DNA from: Prorocentrum cordatum
Taxonomy: Eukaryota; Sar; Dinophyceae; Prorocentrales; Prorocentraceae
Assembly (NCBI GenBank): GCA_963575745.1
Contig: CAUYUJ010022548.1
Location: 57,263 to 121,262, forward strand
Length of the DNA: 64,000 nt
Direction: 5' to 3'
The notes under the pieces were generated by a model that had not been told where the DNA came from, searched no databases, and worked only from the letters and a program-made list of their open reading frames with translations. The position numbers and the translations under genes were made by a program. Position 1 is the first letter of the stretch. Each line of letters begins with the position of its first letter. Of this stretch, positions 1 to 12,136 are shown piece after piece.

Positions 1-211
1 GGTCGATGTGCCCCCTCCCCCGTGCCCATCCCCCCCCCCCCTAATCCTTGCCCCTGGAGGACGGCGAGGACGAAGAGGGAAACCGGCGACGACGGCGGCG
101 GCGACCGACCACGGCGGCGGCGCCCCGCGGCGAGGCCCTTTCTCTTCCATGCCGCGTGCGCTCTCGCGGCTCGGCTCCCCGCCACCAGCCTACACCGGCG
201 GGCGCCCAGCC
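1..211. other. GC-rich leader, nothing recognised
   Basis: C-rich and GC-rich sequence before the first trinucleotide array. No conserved coding pattern, repeat copy or RNA motif was recognised. Confidence 0.4.
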
Positions 212-232
212 CATCAGCATCAGCATCATCAG

Positions 233-279
<47 letters not shown>

Positions 280-553
280 GCAGCATCAGCAGCATCAGCA
301 TCAGTATCAGCATCAGCATCAGCATCAGCATCAGCATCAGCATCAGCATCCTCATCATCATCATCATCATCATCAGCAGCATCAGCATCATCATCATCCT
401 CATCCTCGTCACCATCATCATCATTGTCATCATCATCATCATCAGCAGCAGCAGCATCATCAGCAGCATCAGCATCAGCATCAGTATCAGCATCAGCAGC
501 ATCAGCATCACTATCACAATCACCATCACCATCACCATCACCATCACCATCAC

Positions 554-603
<50 letters not shown>

Positions 604-619
604 ACACCATCACCATGAC

Positions 620-702
<83 letters not shown>

Positions 703-703
703 C
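212..703. repeat. (CAT)n / (CAGCAT)n compound microsatellite
   Basis: Nearly 500 bp of CAT triplets with interspersed CAG and TCA variants. Different frames read as poly-His, poly-Ser, poly-Ile and poly-Met, so the long ORFs here are artefacts of the triplet repeat. Confidence 0.97.
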
Positions 704-732
704 CCCCTCTTCGTCGTCGTCACCCCACTCCA

Positions 733-828
733 CATCCTCCTCCTCCTCCTCCTCATCATCCTCCTCCTCCGCCTCCTCCACTTCCTCATTTTCTCCCTCC
801 TCCTCCTCCTCCTCCACCTCCTGTCCCC
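733..828. repeat. (TCC)n microsatellite
   Basis: Interrupted TCC/CTC triplets directly downstream of the CAT array. The strand is pyrimidine-rich. Confidence 0.9.
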
Positions 829-2699
829 ACCTTCTTCTGTGGGTGCCTGGCAATTCCGAGGCAATTCTTCCTCCTCCTCCTCCTTGTGTCCCTCGTGATC
901 CTCCTCGTCCTCGTCATCCCCCTCCTTCGCCACTTACTCGTCCCCTCCTTCTGGTCGTCGCCCGCAACACCGCCCTGCGCGCGCGTCTGCCACCGCAGCG
1001 TCAGTCGCCCGAGCCGTCCGCGTCTGCGTCGGCCTGAGCAGGGAGGGGGAGGGGGGGGGAAGGATTCATTTGCTCTGCCACCGAGTATCCCAGTGATCCT
1101 TGCGTGCAGCTCAAAGATCGAGAAGTGCAGGTATTGCGGCAGTAGATCGATGGGCAGTGCTTGGCTTTGCCTGTAGCTGCGAGGCGCCCGCGGTGCACCT
1201 CAAAGCCTCGAAGACTCCAACACTATCTGGTAAGACACGGCGGCGGATAGCACGAGGAAAGTGAGAGCGGAGGCAAACACGAACGGAAGCGGACCTCCGA
1301 AGATGTACGCTCATGCCGTTCTCTCTGGCTCGCCCCTCCTTCCCTGCCCCCCCCCTCGAGGGAAGGATAGGGAGCAGCGGGTGGCCTGTGCGACCGCCGC
1401 GTCCGCGGCTGCGCTCGCGACCGCGTCATCCTCGCGGCGCCCCCGCGCGCCGACGTGGGCGCCGCCTGTCGTCGCCGCCGTCGACGTCGACCGTCGTCGA
1501 CGTCGTCGCCCACGTCGCGTGCGACTGTCATCGCCCGTCGCCGCCGCCGCCGCTGTCGTTGTCGTCGCAGGCGGCAGCGCCGCCGTTGACCGTCGACCGT
1601 CGTCGCCATCGTCGTCATCTGTGTCGCCCTCGCCACCATCGTCGTCGTCGTCGAAGATGAAGAAGACGCGGCGCCAGCCAGGGAACGATATTCGAGGATC
1701 GCGAACATTTCGGGGGTTCAAACCTTTCAAATCTTCGCTCGCATCGGAGTTCTAGTGCAAATGTTGGCCTGGTCCGGAAAACCTCAGTTTACTGTTGTAC
1801 CGCTCAAAAAATAGCTCCAGGCGCCACAGATGCATATGAATGTTTGTGACCGCTGGGACAACATGATTCATGTGCTGCTTGGCACTACGAGTGTGAAGAT
1901 TCCTGCTTCGGGATGTCGGGGAAATGATGCCCGGATCTGCTCGCCACCGCGAAGACGAACCTTCATGCTTGCCTCAAGCCCTTGCGACCAGACCGGCGCT
2001 CTTTTCACACGGGCCGCGACGGCCCAGCGTCGAACACCTCCGCGGTCACCGCGAAGGGCGGCCGGGCCAGCAGGCCGCCTCTGGGCCCGCGAGGCATCGG
2101 CACCCGCGCCCGCACCGAGAGCGGCAGCGCCTCGCGGAGCAGAAGCGCTGCGCGGATCGGGCGGGCGAGCCATGGCTGGGAACGCCGCAGAGGTCGCGAA
2201 GGTTGAGCCTGTGGATGCCGCGACAATGGACACCCCAACAGTCCTATCATTGAATATAACGTGTGTTTACAATGTCGGACAAGAAGTTCTTAACATGTTC
2301 AAACCATGTGTTTTACATGATTAAAACATGTTTCTTACGCGTTTTAGACGTCTGGACAATATTTGGAAACATGCTTCCTCTCCACTGATCGTCCTCCACA
2401 AGGTTAAGCTTGACTTAGTTGGAAGGGGAGGAGGTGGAACATGGGTACGAAGAGACCGATCCGATCCGATCCTCCCTCCCCTCGTTCCGCCTCCTTCATC
2501 GTCCATCCGCGTTCCTCCTTCGTCCATCTGCCTTCCTTCCTTCCCCCCCCCCCACCCTCCGGATTCCTCCCTCGCCCTCGCCACTCCCCCTGGGAGTCCA
2601 GTTCGAGCATGCACTGGTTGGATCAGGGAAGCTTGCTCAGTCAGCTTTCTTGGGGGGCATAATCGCGAGTCGCACAAGGTAATCTGCTGTTTCGGGTCT
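829..2699. other. Unassigned GC-rich sequence
   Basis: About 1.9 kb with no recognisable gene. Positions 1480-1650 carry degenerate GTC/GCC triplets. Positions 2230-2350 are a small AT-richer island containing repeated ACATGTTT words. ORFs of 60-165 codons occur on both strands, overlap each other and show no family resemblance. Confidence 0.5.
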
Positions 2700-2703
2700 T
2701 AGC

Positions 2704-2996
2704 GGCACGAACCGTTCACATGTATCGGCTCTTTTCGAGGCTCGGCCAAATTAATTGTTCAGAGGATCGGCTCTTGTAGGGCCAGGGCAAGGAACAACGA
2801 ACCATTCAGATGAATCGCAAATGTTTGGGGCTGTGAAACACAAACCCTTCAGATGCATATGCTCTTTCGGGGCTTGGTAAACGGACCATTCAGATGAATC
2901 GTGTGTCAGGCGTTGGGGAGATGAGCCGTTCATACGACGAACCGGTAATGGTCGGGCCTGGGGCCCTAGAGAAACGAATCAATTCAGACGAACCTC
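2704..2996. repeat. Degenerate ~50-bp tandem repeat
   Basis: The word ACCATTCAGATGAATCG and variants recur near 2706, 2754, 2808, 2855, 2883, 2926 and 2979. They are usually followed by a CTCTTTCGGGGCTTGG-like segment. Spacing varies around 30-55 bp, so this is an old diverged minisatellite. Confidence 0.75.
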
Positions 2997-3185
2997 TTCC
3001 CACGTTGTAAAGGCTACAGGTCTTGAGTCCATTGAAGGGATGGCGAATGTGTTGGGCATGCTGCTTTTGCATGCCGGGAGATCTCCAGATGCTTTCGGGG
3101 GCCCCTGGAGCGCTCCAGAGACCGGTGCAGACCTCCACAATCCTCGCTGTCGTCGGTTTCGTCCTCGCATTCGCCTCCGTCGTGG

Positions 3186-3300
3186 TCTTCTTTCTCCTCC
3201 TCCTCCTCCTCCACCTCCTCCCCCCTCCTCTTCTTTCTCCTCCTCCGCGTCAAAGTTAACGTCAACGTCAACGTCATCGCCATCAACATCAACGACGTCG
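3186..3300. repeat. (TCC)n followed by (AACGTC)n
   Basis: A short TCC array (3186-3245) is followed by hexamer-like AACGTC/AACATC units to about 3300. Confidence 0.8.
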
Positions 3301-3983
3301 GAGTCGGATGAATCGGAGGAGGGGGGAGTGGGAAGGAGGGTGAGGGCAATGAGGCAGGCCAGGTGCGGTCGTGCCTCATCTAACATCCTATCCCTCCCTC
3401 CCATCCCTTCCCATTTCGCTGATTGTTTCCCTATCCGCGGACGCGTGTCGTGGCCGACCTGCAACTCCAATCCAAAGACCACATCGTGTTATGTGCAAGC
3501 GGCAAAAGGGGGACTGCGTGCACAGGAGGAGGAGAAGGAGGTGGCGGGTGAGCAGGAAGATGAGTGGGAGAAGGACGAGGACGAACAGCAGCAGCAGCAG
3601 GAACTGGAGTGGAAGGAGCAGGAGGAATAGGAGGACCAGGGGAAGGCAAAGGAGGAGGAATGAGAATGGCGACAACCATGAAGAGAGACTCGGATCCAGA
3701 AAAGTGGCCAACGCTGGGGCGAGAACACCATTCTGAACGACGAGAGCGCAACGCCGATCCAGAAATGAGGCCCACGCTGCAGCGGAAGCATTGAAGCACC
3801 GTTACGAAACACAAGACACAATCGGTGTGTACTAAAAACAACGTCGTAACACTCAGATGCTGAAACACTGTGTGTAAGGAGACAGCACGCGGAGAGGGCC
3901 GGGTATCTTCCGAACGGAATCAGGGGAAAGAAGAGAGTAGCTTTCGTTTAGTTCACTGCAGAGACACCTTCCCTGGAGCAGGG
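3301..3983. other. Unassigned, with two ~62-bp direct repeats
   Basis: Mostly unrecognised. GGATCCAGAAAAGTGGCC near 3691 recurs in diverged form (CGATCCAGAAATGAGGCC) near 3754, each followed by a CACGCTG or AACGCTG word. AGG and GCA triplets are scattered over 3520-3660. Confidence 0.5.
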
Positions 3984-4092
3984 AGGAGGAGGAGGAGGAG
4001 GGGGAGGGAGGAGGAGGAGGAGGAGGAGGACGAGGAGGAGGAGGAGGAGGAGGAGGAGGAGGAGGGAGGAGGGAAAGGAGGAGGAGGACGAC
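3984..4092. repeat. (AGG)n microsatellite
   Basis: Almost pure purine AGG/GGA triplets with few interruptions. Confidence 0.93.
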
Positions 4093-4245
4093 AACGAGGA
4101 GAAAGGATGCCAGCGTCGACCCCGACGGCGACGGGGAAAAACGGCACGTGAGGCGGGCTCCGAGCGTCCTCTTCGGCCCCCGCGGTCTGCGACGCCTCTG
4201 GGGGGGCGCCTCCTCCTGCTCCCCGCTCCCGCTCCGCCTTCCCCC

Positions 4246-5415
<1,170 letters not shown>

Positions 5416-5489
5416 CAGGTTATCCTTGGGGGGAGGGGGGGCGGGCAGGCGGGCCGGATATAGAAGACAAACGCACAAAACCATACCTC

Positions 5490-5630
5490 CTTCCTCGGTC
5501 CGCGCGGACTTCGTGAATCGGCGCTACCTCCCCCTCCCTGGCGCGCGGAGCGCGCCCGGGGCGGTGCCAGAGACGCAGCCAGAAAAAACCGAGCGTCGAT
5601 GCAGGAAGTCCGCGCGGACCTCCGAGAAAA
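5490..5630. repeat. Small foldback, copy 1 of 2
   Basis: GGTCCGCGCGGACTTC near 5497 pairs with GAAGTCCGCGCGGACC near 5607. The interior contains a GC-rich CCTCCCTGGCGCG / GCGCCCGGGGCGG segment. A second element with the same internal order lies at about 6275-6395. Confidence 0.7.
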
Positions 5631-5710
5631 CATGTTCATGCAATGTTTTCCTCGGCGATGATAAGAAGGCAAACCATCCACCCCCAGAATAACCACACCG
5701 ACAAGCGAGG

Positions 5711-5800
5711 CCGTTTAGTAAACGCACCCAAAGGAGGAATCGAACAGGGCAAGGCTTTTACTAAACGCCCAAGACTGTTTAGTAAACGCCAGTTGTCCGG
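5711..5800. repeat. TTTAGTAAACGC cluster
   Basis: TTTAGTAAACGC occurs at about 5713 and 5778, with an inverted copy (TTTACTAAACGC) at about 5757. The cluster can fold locally. Function unknown. Confidence 0.6.
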
Positions 5801-6274
5801 TCCGGGTGGTTTTTCCTCCCTTGAATGATAACCGGGGTCATCGCCGGGTAATGCATCGGCGACGTCGGCATTGCATCAGCGACGTCGGTGTGGAGAAAAT
5901 TGGGCTCCACGTCGAGCCGCACCGCCGATGCATCGCCGACGCGGCGCGATCCTCCGACCCCATCTCCTCGGACCCTGGTCTGGGAGGCCTAGATCATCGC
6001 CAGATCCTAAGAAAACAGTCTCCGCCCTCCGCCTCAAGAGGACCCCCGAGACCGCCAGCCGGCGCCCAGCAGACTCCTAAGGAAGCCCAGAAAAATCCCT
6101 ACGAGGCCAGAAGGAGAACCCCCAAAGAGTCCCCAAGAGGCCCCGAAAAGGCCTCATCCGTGGATGTCACGCCTCTTCTGGAAGCCGGCGGAATGGCCTA
6201 AGCATCTCGAATAATCTCCCCCTCTTCCTCAGCCATTGCAGTAGCAGAAACAACGCCATAAAACGCAAACTGTT
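5801..6274. other. Unassigned sequence
   Basis: Contains two GCATCRGCGACGTCGG words (about 5852-5890) and a stretch near 6020-6150 with the AGGCCC/CCAAG flavour of the large Pro-type repeat block at 30-32 kb. No gene recognised. Confidence 0.4.
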
Positions 6275-6397
6275 GGAGCTCCGCGCGGAATTCCTGGATC
6301 TGCGCTGGACCTCCCTCCCTGGCCCGCCTCCAGCGCCAGGGGCGGCGCCCGCCGCCGGGGGGGGCCCGGCGCGGATCCAAGAACTCCGCGCCGGGCG
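6275..6397. repeat. Small foldback, copy 2 of 2
   Basis: CTCCGCGCGGAATTCCTGGA near 6279 is complementary, with mismatches, to the GCGCGGATCCAAGAACTCCG region near 6370. The centre, CCTCCCTGGCCCG and GGGGCGGCGCC, is shared with the 5490-5630 foldback, so the two are probably one family. Confidence 0.65.
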
Positions 6398-6407
6398 CCA
6401 AAAGTTA

Positions 6408-6548
6408 ACTCGGGCTCGGGGGACACTCCCAAATAGCCAAAAAGTAGTCTGGGGACGGTTTTTTGGCTGTTGTTTGACGAGCTGGATGTACTCTCTGGGT
6501 ATGTGTGGCTCTTCGCCCAAAATCCCCCCGTAGGGAGACAGGCTCGAC
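6408..6548. mobile_element. MITE-like family, decayed copy
   Basis: The right end AAAATCCCCCCGTAGGGAGA followed by CAGGCTCGACCTAAGC matches the terminal inverted repeat seen at 9.0, 13.5, 22.8 and 25.5 kb. The interior GTCTGGGGACGGTTTTTTGG resembles the 25.5-kb copy. The left end is strongly diverged. Confidence 0.6.
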
Positions 6549-6617
6549 CTAAGCCAAAAGTTTATGTGTCTGGCGTTTTCTCTTCTTCGGTATTCCCCGG
6601 CCACTGCAGACCTCGGG

Positions 6618-6673
6618 TGTATGCCCAGCTGGGGTGGTAATTTGGTGGGGGTCTCGAAAGGGATGAGGATGGG
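6618..6673. repeat. Microsatellite-junction unit 'GGTGGGGGTCTCGAA'
   Basis: CTGGGGTGGTAATTTGGTGG and GGGTCTCGAAAGGGATGAGG pass directly into the GGA array at 6661. A near-identical segment at about 24866-24925 also runs into GGGGAT/GGA repeats. Confidence 0.75.
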
Positions 6674-6907
6674 GAGGAGGAGAAGGAAAGGAGAAGGAGG
6701 AGGAGGAGGAGGAGGAGGAGGATGAGGAGGAGGAGGAGGAGGAGGAGGGGGAGGGGGAGGGGGAGGAGGAAGGGGAGGAGGAGGAGGAGTAGGAGGAGGA
6801 GGAGGGGGAGGAGGAGGAGGAGGAGGAGGAGGCGGAGGAGGAGGAGGAGGAGGAGGCGGAGGGGGAGGAGGAGGGGAAAGGAGCAGGGGGAGGGGGAGGG
6901 GGAGGGC
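6661..6907. repeat. (GGA)n microsatellite
   Basis: Near-continuous GGA/GGGGGA purine tract. It translates as poly-Arg, Glu or Gly on one strand and poly-Ser, Pro or Leu on the other. Confidence 0.95.
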
Positions 6908-7099
6908 CGGTTAAAAGATGCTGACGGCGACGGGCAGCGGCCGCCCCGAGCAACGGGCTCTGCTGCCGCCCCGCGGTGCGCAGCGCCTGGGGGCTCGGCG
7001 AGGCGCGGCGGCGGCCCCGGCGGCCGCCGCTGTGCCGTGCGAGCGGATGGCGTGTCGCTCCGCTCCGCCGGGCCGCCGGGAGAGGCTGGCCCGACCTCA

Positions 7100-7596
7100 G
7101 GAGGAGGAGGAGGAGGAGGAGGAGGAGGGAGGAGGGCGGAGGAGGGCGGAGGAGGAGGGCGGAGGGGAGGGCGGAGGAGGGAGGAGGAGGAGGAGGAGGA
7201 GGCGGAGGCGGGGGAGGCGGAGGAGGAGGAGGAGGAGGAGAGGAGGCGGAGGAGGAGGGCGGAGGAGGGCGGAGGGGGAGGAAGACGAGGAGGCGAAGGA
7301 GGCGGAAGAGGAGGAGGAGGAGGAGGAGGAGGAGGAGGAGGAGGAGGGAAGGAGGAGGAGGAGGGGAGGAGAGAAGAGGAGGAGGCGGCGGAGGGCAAAT
7401 AGGGGAGGAAGAGGAGGAGGGGGAGGGGGGGAGGGGAGGAGGAGGAGGAGGAGGAGGAGGAGGAGGAGGAGGGGAGGAGGAGGAGCGGAGGAGGGGGGAG
7501 GAGGAGGAGGAGGCGAAGGAGGCGGAGTAGAGCGGAGGAGGGCGCAGAGGGAGGAGGAGGAGGATTAGGCGAAAGAGGCAGAGGGCGGAGGAGGGC
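7100..7596. repeat. (GGA)n / (GGC GGA)n microsatellite
   Basis: Half a kilobase of purine-rich GGA triplets with GGC interruptions. It is separated from the preceding array by about 190 bp of very GC-rich unassigned sequence. Confidence 0.95.
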
Positions 7597-7974
7597 TCGG
7601 AACGCTGGCGTTCGGGGACTGGGGCGCGGCCAGCGCGTCGCGCCGAGGCGTGGTGGGCCAGAGCCGGCGGCGCGATACGCGGAGCCAATGCCGTAGCGGT
7701 GCGGGCGCAAGGCCTTCGATGATGCTAGAAACGCCAAAGGCGTTTTTTATGTTTAATAGTTTTCGAGGTTGGCGTTTGTTTCGAGGGCGACGTTGTTCTC
7801 TCCGTTTGGGGGGTTGCGCTTCTGCCCGCTTATGGGACTCTTGTTCGCGCTGTGTACGCTTCGGCTCTGTTTTGTACTGCCGTTTTCTTTATATGCTTTG
7901 GGCTGTCGCGTTTCCCCAAACAGTGCTTGCACTTAAGGGCCCTTGTCTGTGTCAAAGAAAACGGTCTGAAACTT
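7597..7974. other. Unassigned sequence
   Basis: No recognisable gene. Part of it has lower GC content (7730-7960, with TTCGAGG and GTTTGGGG words). Confidence 0.4.
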
Positions 7975-8198
7975 GGTCCGGCGGCTATGTCGTCGCCGTC
8001 GCCGCCCCATCGCCGCCTCGTCGCCGCCCGTCGTCTGGGCCTGGAACTAGGTCTAGCGGATATGTCGTCGCCGTCGCCAACCCGTCGCCGCCTCGGTGCC
8101 GCCCGTCGCCTGGGCCTGAAGCGTGGTCTGGCGGCTATGTCGTCGCCGTCGCCGCCCCGTCGCCGCTTCGTCGCCGCCCCTCGCCCGGGCCCTGTGGA
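7975..8198 (+). repeat. 75-bp tandem repeat, 3 units (25 codons each)
   Basis: Units begin GGTCYRGCGGMTATGTCGTC at about 7975, 8050 and 8125. The period of exactly 75 bp keeps one frame open, which reads as three 25-residue repeats of the type SGGYVVAVAAPSPPRRRP inside an open frame from 7650 (a GTG, not ATG) to 8312. The frame could be a real repeat protein or simply a triplet-multiple minisatellite. No homologous family is recognised. Confidence 0.8.
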
Positions 8199-8838
8199 GC
8201 ACTGAGCACCGAGCACTCCCGCACCTGCGCACCGTCTAGGGTGCTGCGGGTGCGGCACAAGAGCGCCAGAGCTCTAGACAGGTCGCGTGGCCCACTCGTT
8301 TCTCATGCGTGATGCGTTGCACATTCAGATCCAATGATGAACCCAGTGTTTCGTTGATGCAAGATTGAATGTCTCCGCAACATCCATGTCGTCTCGCTCC
8401 ATGTTGTTGCAAAAGACGTGGGGTGTCGTCAATCCCTGCCCGTGCTGCATCTGCATGAGTGCATGCGCACCGCACGCGTGTCAGGCCCCCCACTGGACCA
8501 CCAGCCCGCGAGGGTGTTCGAGATCAGGGGGAAGGAGCGCTCGACGAGTTCTCGCAATGCGTGCTTTCTATACTCAGTGCGCCGTCGGGCAGGCGCTTGG
8601 CCCACGTATCGCATCCGGTGCGGCGGGCCAGACTTGTGTCCACATCCATTCCAGCTTGGAGTTTCGGGCTCCCTTCCTCAGAAACCCGAGGCGCGAGGGG
8701 CTCGTTTTGTATCCATATCCAGTGCGCTTCGGCATTGCGGCGCCCGAGAGTTCAAGACGCACTGGATATGAATATACATCTTGCCCGCACGCGGTCTTGG
8801 CTGAGAGTTGGAGCCTTCTTTGAGAACCCTCTTCGGGG
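8199..8838. other. Unassigned, with one local stem-loop
   Basis: TCCATATCCAGTGCG at about 8712 and its complement CGCACTGGATATGAA at about 8757 form a hairpin with a loop of about 30 bases. No gene recognised. Confidence 0.5.
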
Positions 8839-8995
8839 ATGCACTGACCCCAGTCCATCCAGACCCGGGCCAATCATGTTCTGAAGGATCCTGCAAGATC
8901 CTGCAGCATCCTGCACCCAAGCCTGGGCCCGTGCAACCCTGGCTCTCCAGGATCCCGAAAGATCCGGCGCTCTGACCGACCCCCGCTTGCACTAG
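8839..8995 (+). repeat. Dispersed 'ACCCGGGTCA / GGATCCTGCA' repeat, copy 1 of 3
   Basis: Shares ordered landmarks with copies at 20.83-21.15 and 55.70-55.86 kb: CACTGACCC, CCAGACCCGGG, several GGATCCTGCA-type words, a GTGCAACCCTGG word, GATCCGGCGCTCT and TGACCCCCGYTTGCAC. It ends directly against the MITE-like copy at 8993. Confidence 0.8.
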
Positions 8996-9158
8996 GTCGA
9001 GCATGTCCTCCTACAGGCGGATTTTTGGGGGAAATTTGAAATGCTCAAACAATGCTAAGAAATGGCGAAAACACTAACCGAAACTCGTCCCCAGACTATT
9101 TCCTGGACCGTGTTGGAATATTCCTCCTGTAGAGGGACAGGCCCGACTTAACGCTTGC
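8993..9158. mobile_element. MITE-like inverted-terminal-repeat element
   Basis: The left end TAGGTCGAGCATGTCCTCCT pairs with the right end AGGGACAGGCCCGACTTA. Inside these, CTACAGGCGGATT faces AATATTCCTCCTGTAG. The word GCTTGCA flanks both sides in direct orientation and is a candidate 7-bp target-site duplication. The interior is AT-rich with CAGACTATTTCC. No coding capacity. Confidence 0.78.
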
Positions 9159-9340
9159 ATTGATCCCCGACTCGAGGCCCCCGACCTCCGCAGAGTCGCG
9201 TGCGCCCAGTGCCCCGAGGTGGGGTGGGGGCGCATCGGGCGGGGGACGGCAGGCCAACTGCGCGCGCAGAGCGCGCATGCGGAGCACCGCGCGGACATCG
9301 GCGACGCTCCCTCACTCCCCCGTCCTCCTCTCCAACGTCG

Positions 9341-9502
9341 AGAGGAGGAGGAGGGAGGAGGAGGAGGAGGAGGAGGAGGAGGAGGAGGGAGGAGCAGGAG
9401 GAGGAGGAGGAGGGGGAGAAGGAGATGGAAGAGGAGGAGGAGGGAGGAGCAGGAGGAGGGAGAAGGAGGAAGGAGGAGGGAGGAGGAGGGAGGAGGGAGG
9501 AG
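9341..9502. repeat. (GGA)n microsatellite
   Basis: Purine-rich GGA triplets with AGC and AGAA interruptions. Confidence 0.93.
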
Positions 9503-10317
9503 GTGTCGTCTCTGGTCTCTCTCTCTTTCTCTCATCCTCCCTGCCTCCACTCCGCGAATCCCCCGCGCCCGAGTGCCGAGCCACCCGGTTGGCAGAGGCG
9601 CGGCGGCAAGGTCCCTCGCGGGAAGGACAGCGCTCCGCGTGCCAAATCACGCCGTGCAGCCTAGTAGCCACCGGAGTATTCACATAAGCCTCTTCCTCCT
9701 CCTCCACCTCCTCCTCCCTCGCATCAATCCTCCTCGTCGTCCTCCCCTCTTGACGGCCACGGGTGCGACCAGCCCCGCCAGCACTCTTGAGGAGTCCTGC
9801 TGCTGCGACGCCCCCGCCCTTGTCCACCTGCCTCTCCGCCCATCCGTTTTATTAGCGTTAGGCATACATCAGCAGCGGGGCTGCTGCGCCCTTCCTGGAG
9901 ATAACAAGCAGCAACGTGAGAGATACAAATCAAGCCGGGGCGGGCACATATGGAAGGGGGAAGGCCACGGAGAGACCACAGAGAAAAAAGCGGGGACCGC
10001 GAGGGCAACGAGTACGCGCACATCTGGCAGTGGGGTTGCGGTGATGGATGGATATGGGCATTGGACACTCAGGAATCCCGAACCATAACCCGCGCCGGTG
10101 CGATTCGTCTAAAGAAGGCGACCAGATGTCGAGGGAAGGAGCTCTTGGCATTGTGGGACTCCTAGGTCACCAGCTAAATGCCACCCGTCCAGTCCTGGAG
10201 CCCCTGGCCACCCGCACACCCCTTCGTTCCTCACACGCCTTCCCTCCACATGCAGGGTGCCAGAGAAGAACAAACTGAAGGAACGCACGTGCGTAGCACG
10301 AGGCAAATGAGGAGACC
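9503..10317. other. Unassigned sequence
   Basis: About 800 bp without a recognisable gene or repeat copy, apart from short TCC runs at 9690-9740. ORFs on both strands are unremarkable. Confidence 0.45.
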
Positions 10318-10510
10318 GACGACGACGACGACGCCGGGGACGACGACAGCGACGGCGTCGACGACAACGACGACGATGACGAGGGGGAAGAGGACGGGGA
10401 CGAAACTGAAGGTCGATGGTCTACGATCGACGGACAAAAACGACGACCGACGACCGACGACGACCACGACGACCACGACGACGACGACGACGACGCCGAC
10501 GCGGTCATCG
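10318..10510. repeat. (GAC)n microsatellite
   Basis: GAC/ACG triplets with ACGACCGACG interruptions. The frame products are poly-Asp, Thr or Arg. Confidence 0.9.
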
Positions 10511-10539
10511 CCGTGATCATCGCCTTCGACCTCCGCCGT

Positions 10540-11022
10540 CGGCGAAGGCCGCTGCAGCCGCAGTCGCCGCCGCCGCGATCGTCGCTGTGGTCGTCGCTGT
10601 GCCGCCGCCGCTGGCGCCGCGTCCGCCGCCGCGGCGGCGGCGGCGTGGCGCAGCGCCTCCGCGGCCGCGCCCTGCGGCGCCGCCGCGGGCTGCGCACCCG
10701 GCTGGGCGGGCGCCGCCTGGCGACGACGAAAACGACGCCGCCACCGCCTGCCCCCGCCGCGCGCGCCGTCGCGGCCGCGGCCGTCCTCGCTCACGGCCGC
10801 GCGGCGGCGGCGAGGGCGCTGGGTGGTGACGGCTCCGCGGCCGCGGCCGTCGTCGCCGCAGTCGTGGTCGCCGCCGCCGCGCTCTCGGCCGACTGCGCGG
10901 CGGCCGCGGCGGCGACAGGGACCTCTCCTACCTCGTCCTCCTCCTCCTCCTCCTCCTCCTCCTCCTCGTCCTCGTCCTCGTCCTCGTCCTCCTCGTCCTC
11001 GTCCTCGTCCTCCTCCGCCCCT
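10540..11022. repeat. GCC/GCG-rich field ending in (TCC/TCG)n
   Basis: Degenerate GCC, CGC and GTC triplets (10540-10920), extremely GC-rich, followed by TCC/TCG triplets (10928-11022). The Ala/Arg-rich ORFs on both strands (up to 466 codons) come from this composition. Confidence 0.8.
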
Positions 11023-11300
11023 TCGCTTTCCCTTCGCTGCGCAGCTCAACGCGCTGTCCAACGCATCACGCGACGCGCGCTCCGGGGGCTCCCAGGCCCC
11101 TTTATGAGACAGCGTGTCGGTTCTGCGCTCCACGAGTCCGACGGCACCTGCGGGGCCCCATGCGTCAGCGCGGTGGGCAGCGCGCGCTGGGCCTGCGTCT
11201 CGGCCAGCGCCTCCCCCGAGGCTCGCGCGCGCAAGAGTCCACGCGCCGAGCTCCGCGCCGACGCGCCGCCCCGTCGGAGCGGCTGGGCCCTCGGCAAGGG
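11023..11300. other. GC-rich spacer, nothing recognised
   Basis: Sequence between two arrays with no family resemblance and no conserved repeat. Confidence 0.4.
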
Positions 11301-11552
11301 GCGGAGGAGGACAAGGACGGGGGGGAGGAGGAGGAGGAGGAGGAGGAGGAGGAGGAGGAGGAGGAGGAGGAGGAGGAGGAGGAGGAGGAGGAGGAGGAGG
11401 AGGAGGAGGAGGAGGAGGAGGACGACGAGAGGAGAGGGAGGAGGAGGAGGAGAGGAGGAGGGAGGAGAGGAGGAGGAGGAGGAGGAGGAGGAGGAGGAGG
11501 AGGAGGAGGAGGAGGAGGAGGAGGAGGAGGACGAGGAGGACGAGGGAGGAGA
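11301..11552. repeat. (AGG)n microsatellite
   Basis: About 250 bp of AGG/GGA triplets with few interruptions. Confidence 0.95.
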
Positions 11553-12136
11553 GGTCCCTATCGCCGCCGCGGCCGCCGCACGCCTGCCTCCCACAGCGGG
11601 GGGGTGCATCGCGCGGGGCGGCCTGGCACACAACGCCGCCACGACGCCCACCCGGGGGGCGACCGCGCCGCGGCGCCCGCGCGCGAGCTGCCGACGGCCG
11701 CGCTCCCTCGCTCGGCAGCGAGCTGCGCTGTTTGTTTGCTGGTGCGCAACATGCCCTTCACCTCGGGTCGGCCGAACGGCACGAACGCGGAACGCAGAAC
11801 GCAGCTGCCATCGCCCGCGGGGGCGCGCCTACAAGGCGGGCAGGCGGACACGGTGGTCCGCAGGTCCCCGAACGGCACGAGGGCCACGAAAACGACCAGC
11901 ACGATGAACCCCAAGTGGGCACGAGACCGCGAAGCTCGGACGAGGGCCAGCCGAGACAGCGGCTGTCCTCCCTGGCGCTTGTTCGCACTCGTTCGGCGTC
12001 TCCTCGAGGCCTTCCTCGTCGCCAAGGCTGGGTCCGCCTCGAACAACGTGTCAGGATAGACATTGGGAGGGGTCTGGGGACCGAGTCCGACCGAATCTCA
12101 AACAGGCGGGAGAGCCGCCATTGTCTCAACTGGCCA
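11553..12136. other. Unassigned GC-rich sequence
   Basis: CGAACGGCACGA occurs twice (about 11772 and 11869). No gene recognised. Confidence 0.4.

Noticed and set aside
8-898. 296-codon His-rich ORF and overlapping Ser-, Ile- and Met-rich ORFs
   Set aside because: They are six-frame readings of a CAT array; every frame is open because the repeat unit contains no stop.
6549-7737. Long Pro/Ser/Leu-rich minus-strand ORFs (379 and 391 codons)
   Set aside because: Reverse complement of GGA arrays; all three minus frames are open with low-complexity products.
10231-11907. Two ORFs over 460 codons on opposite strands
   Set aside because: GCC, GAC and AGG repeats with high GC remove stop codons; no domain or non-repeat core.
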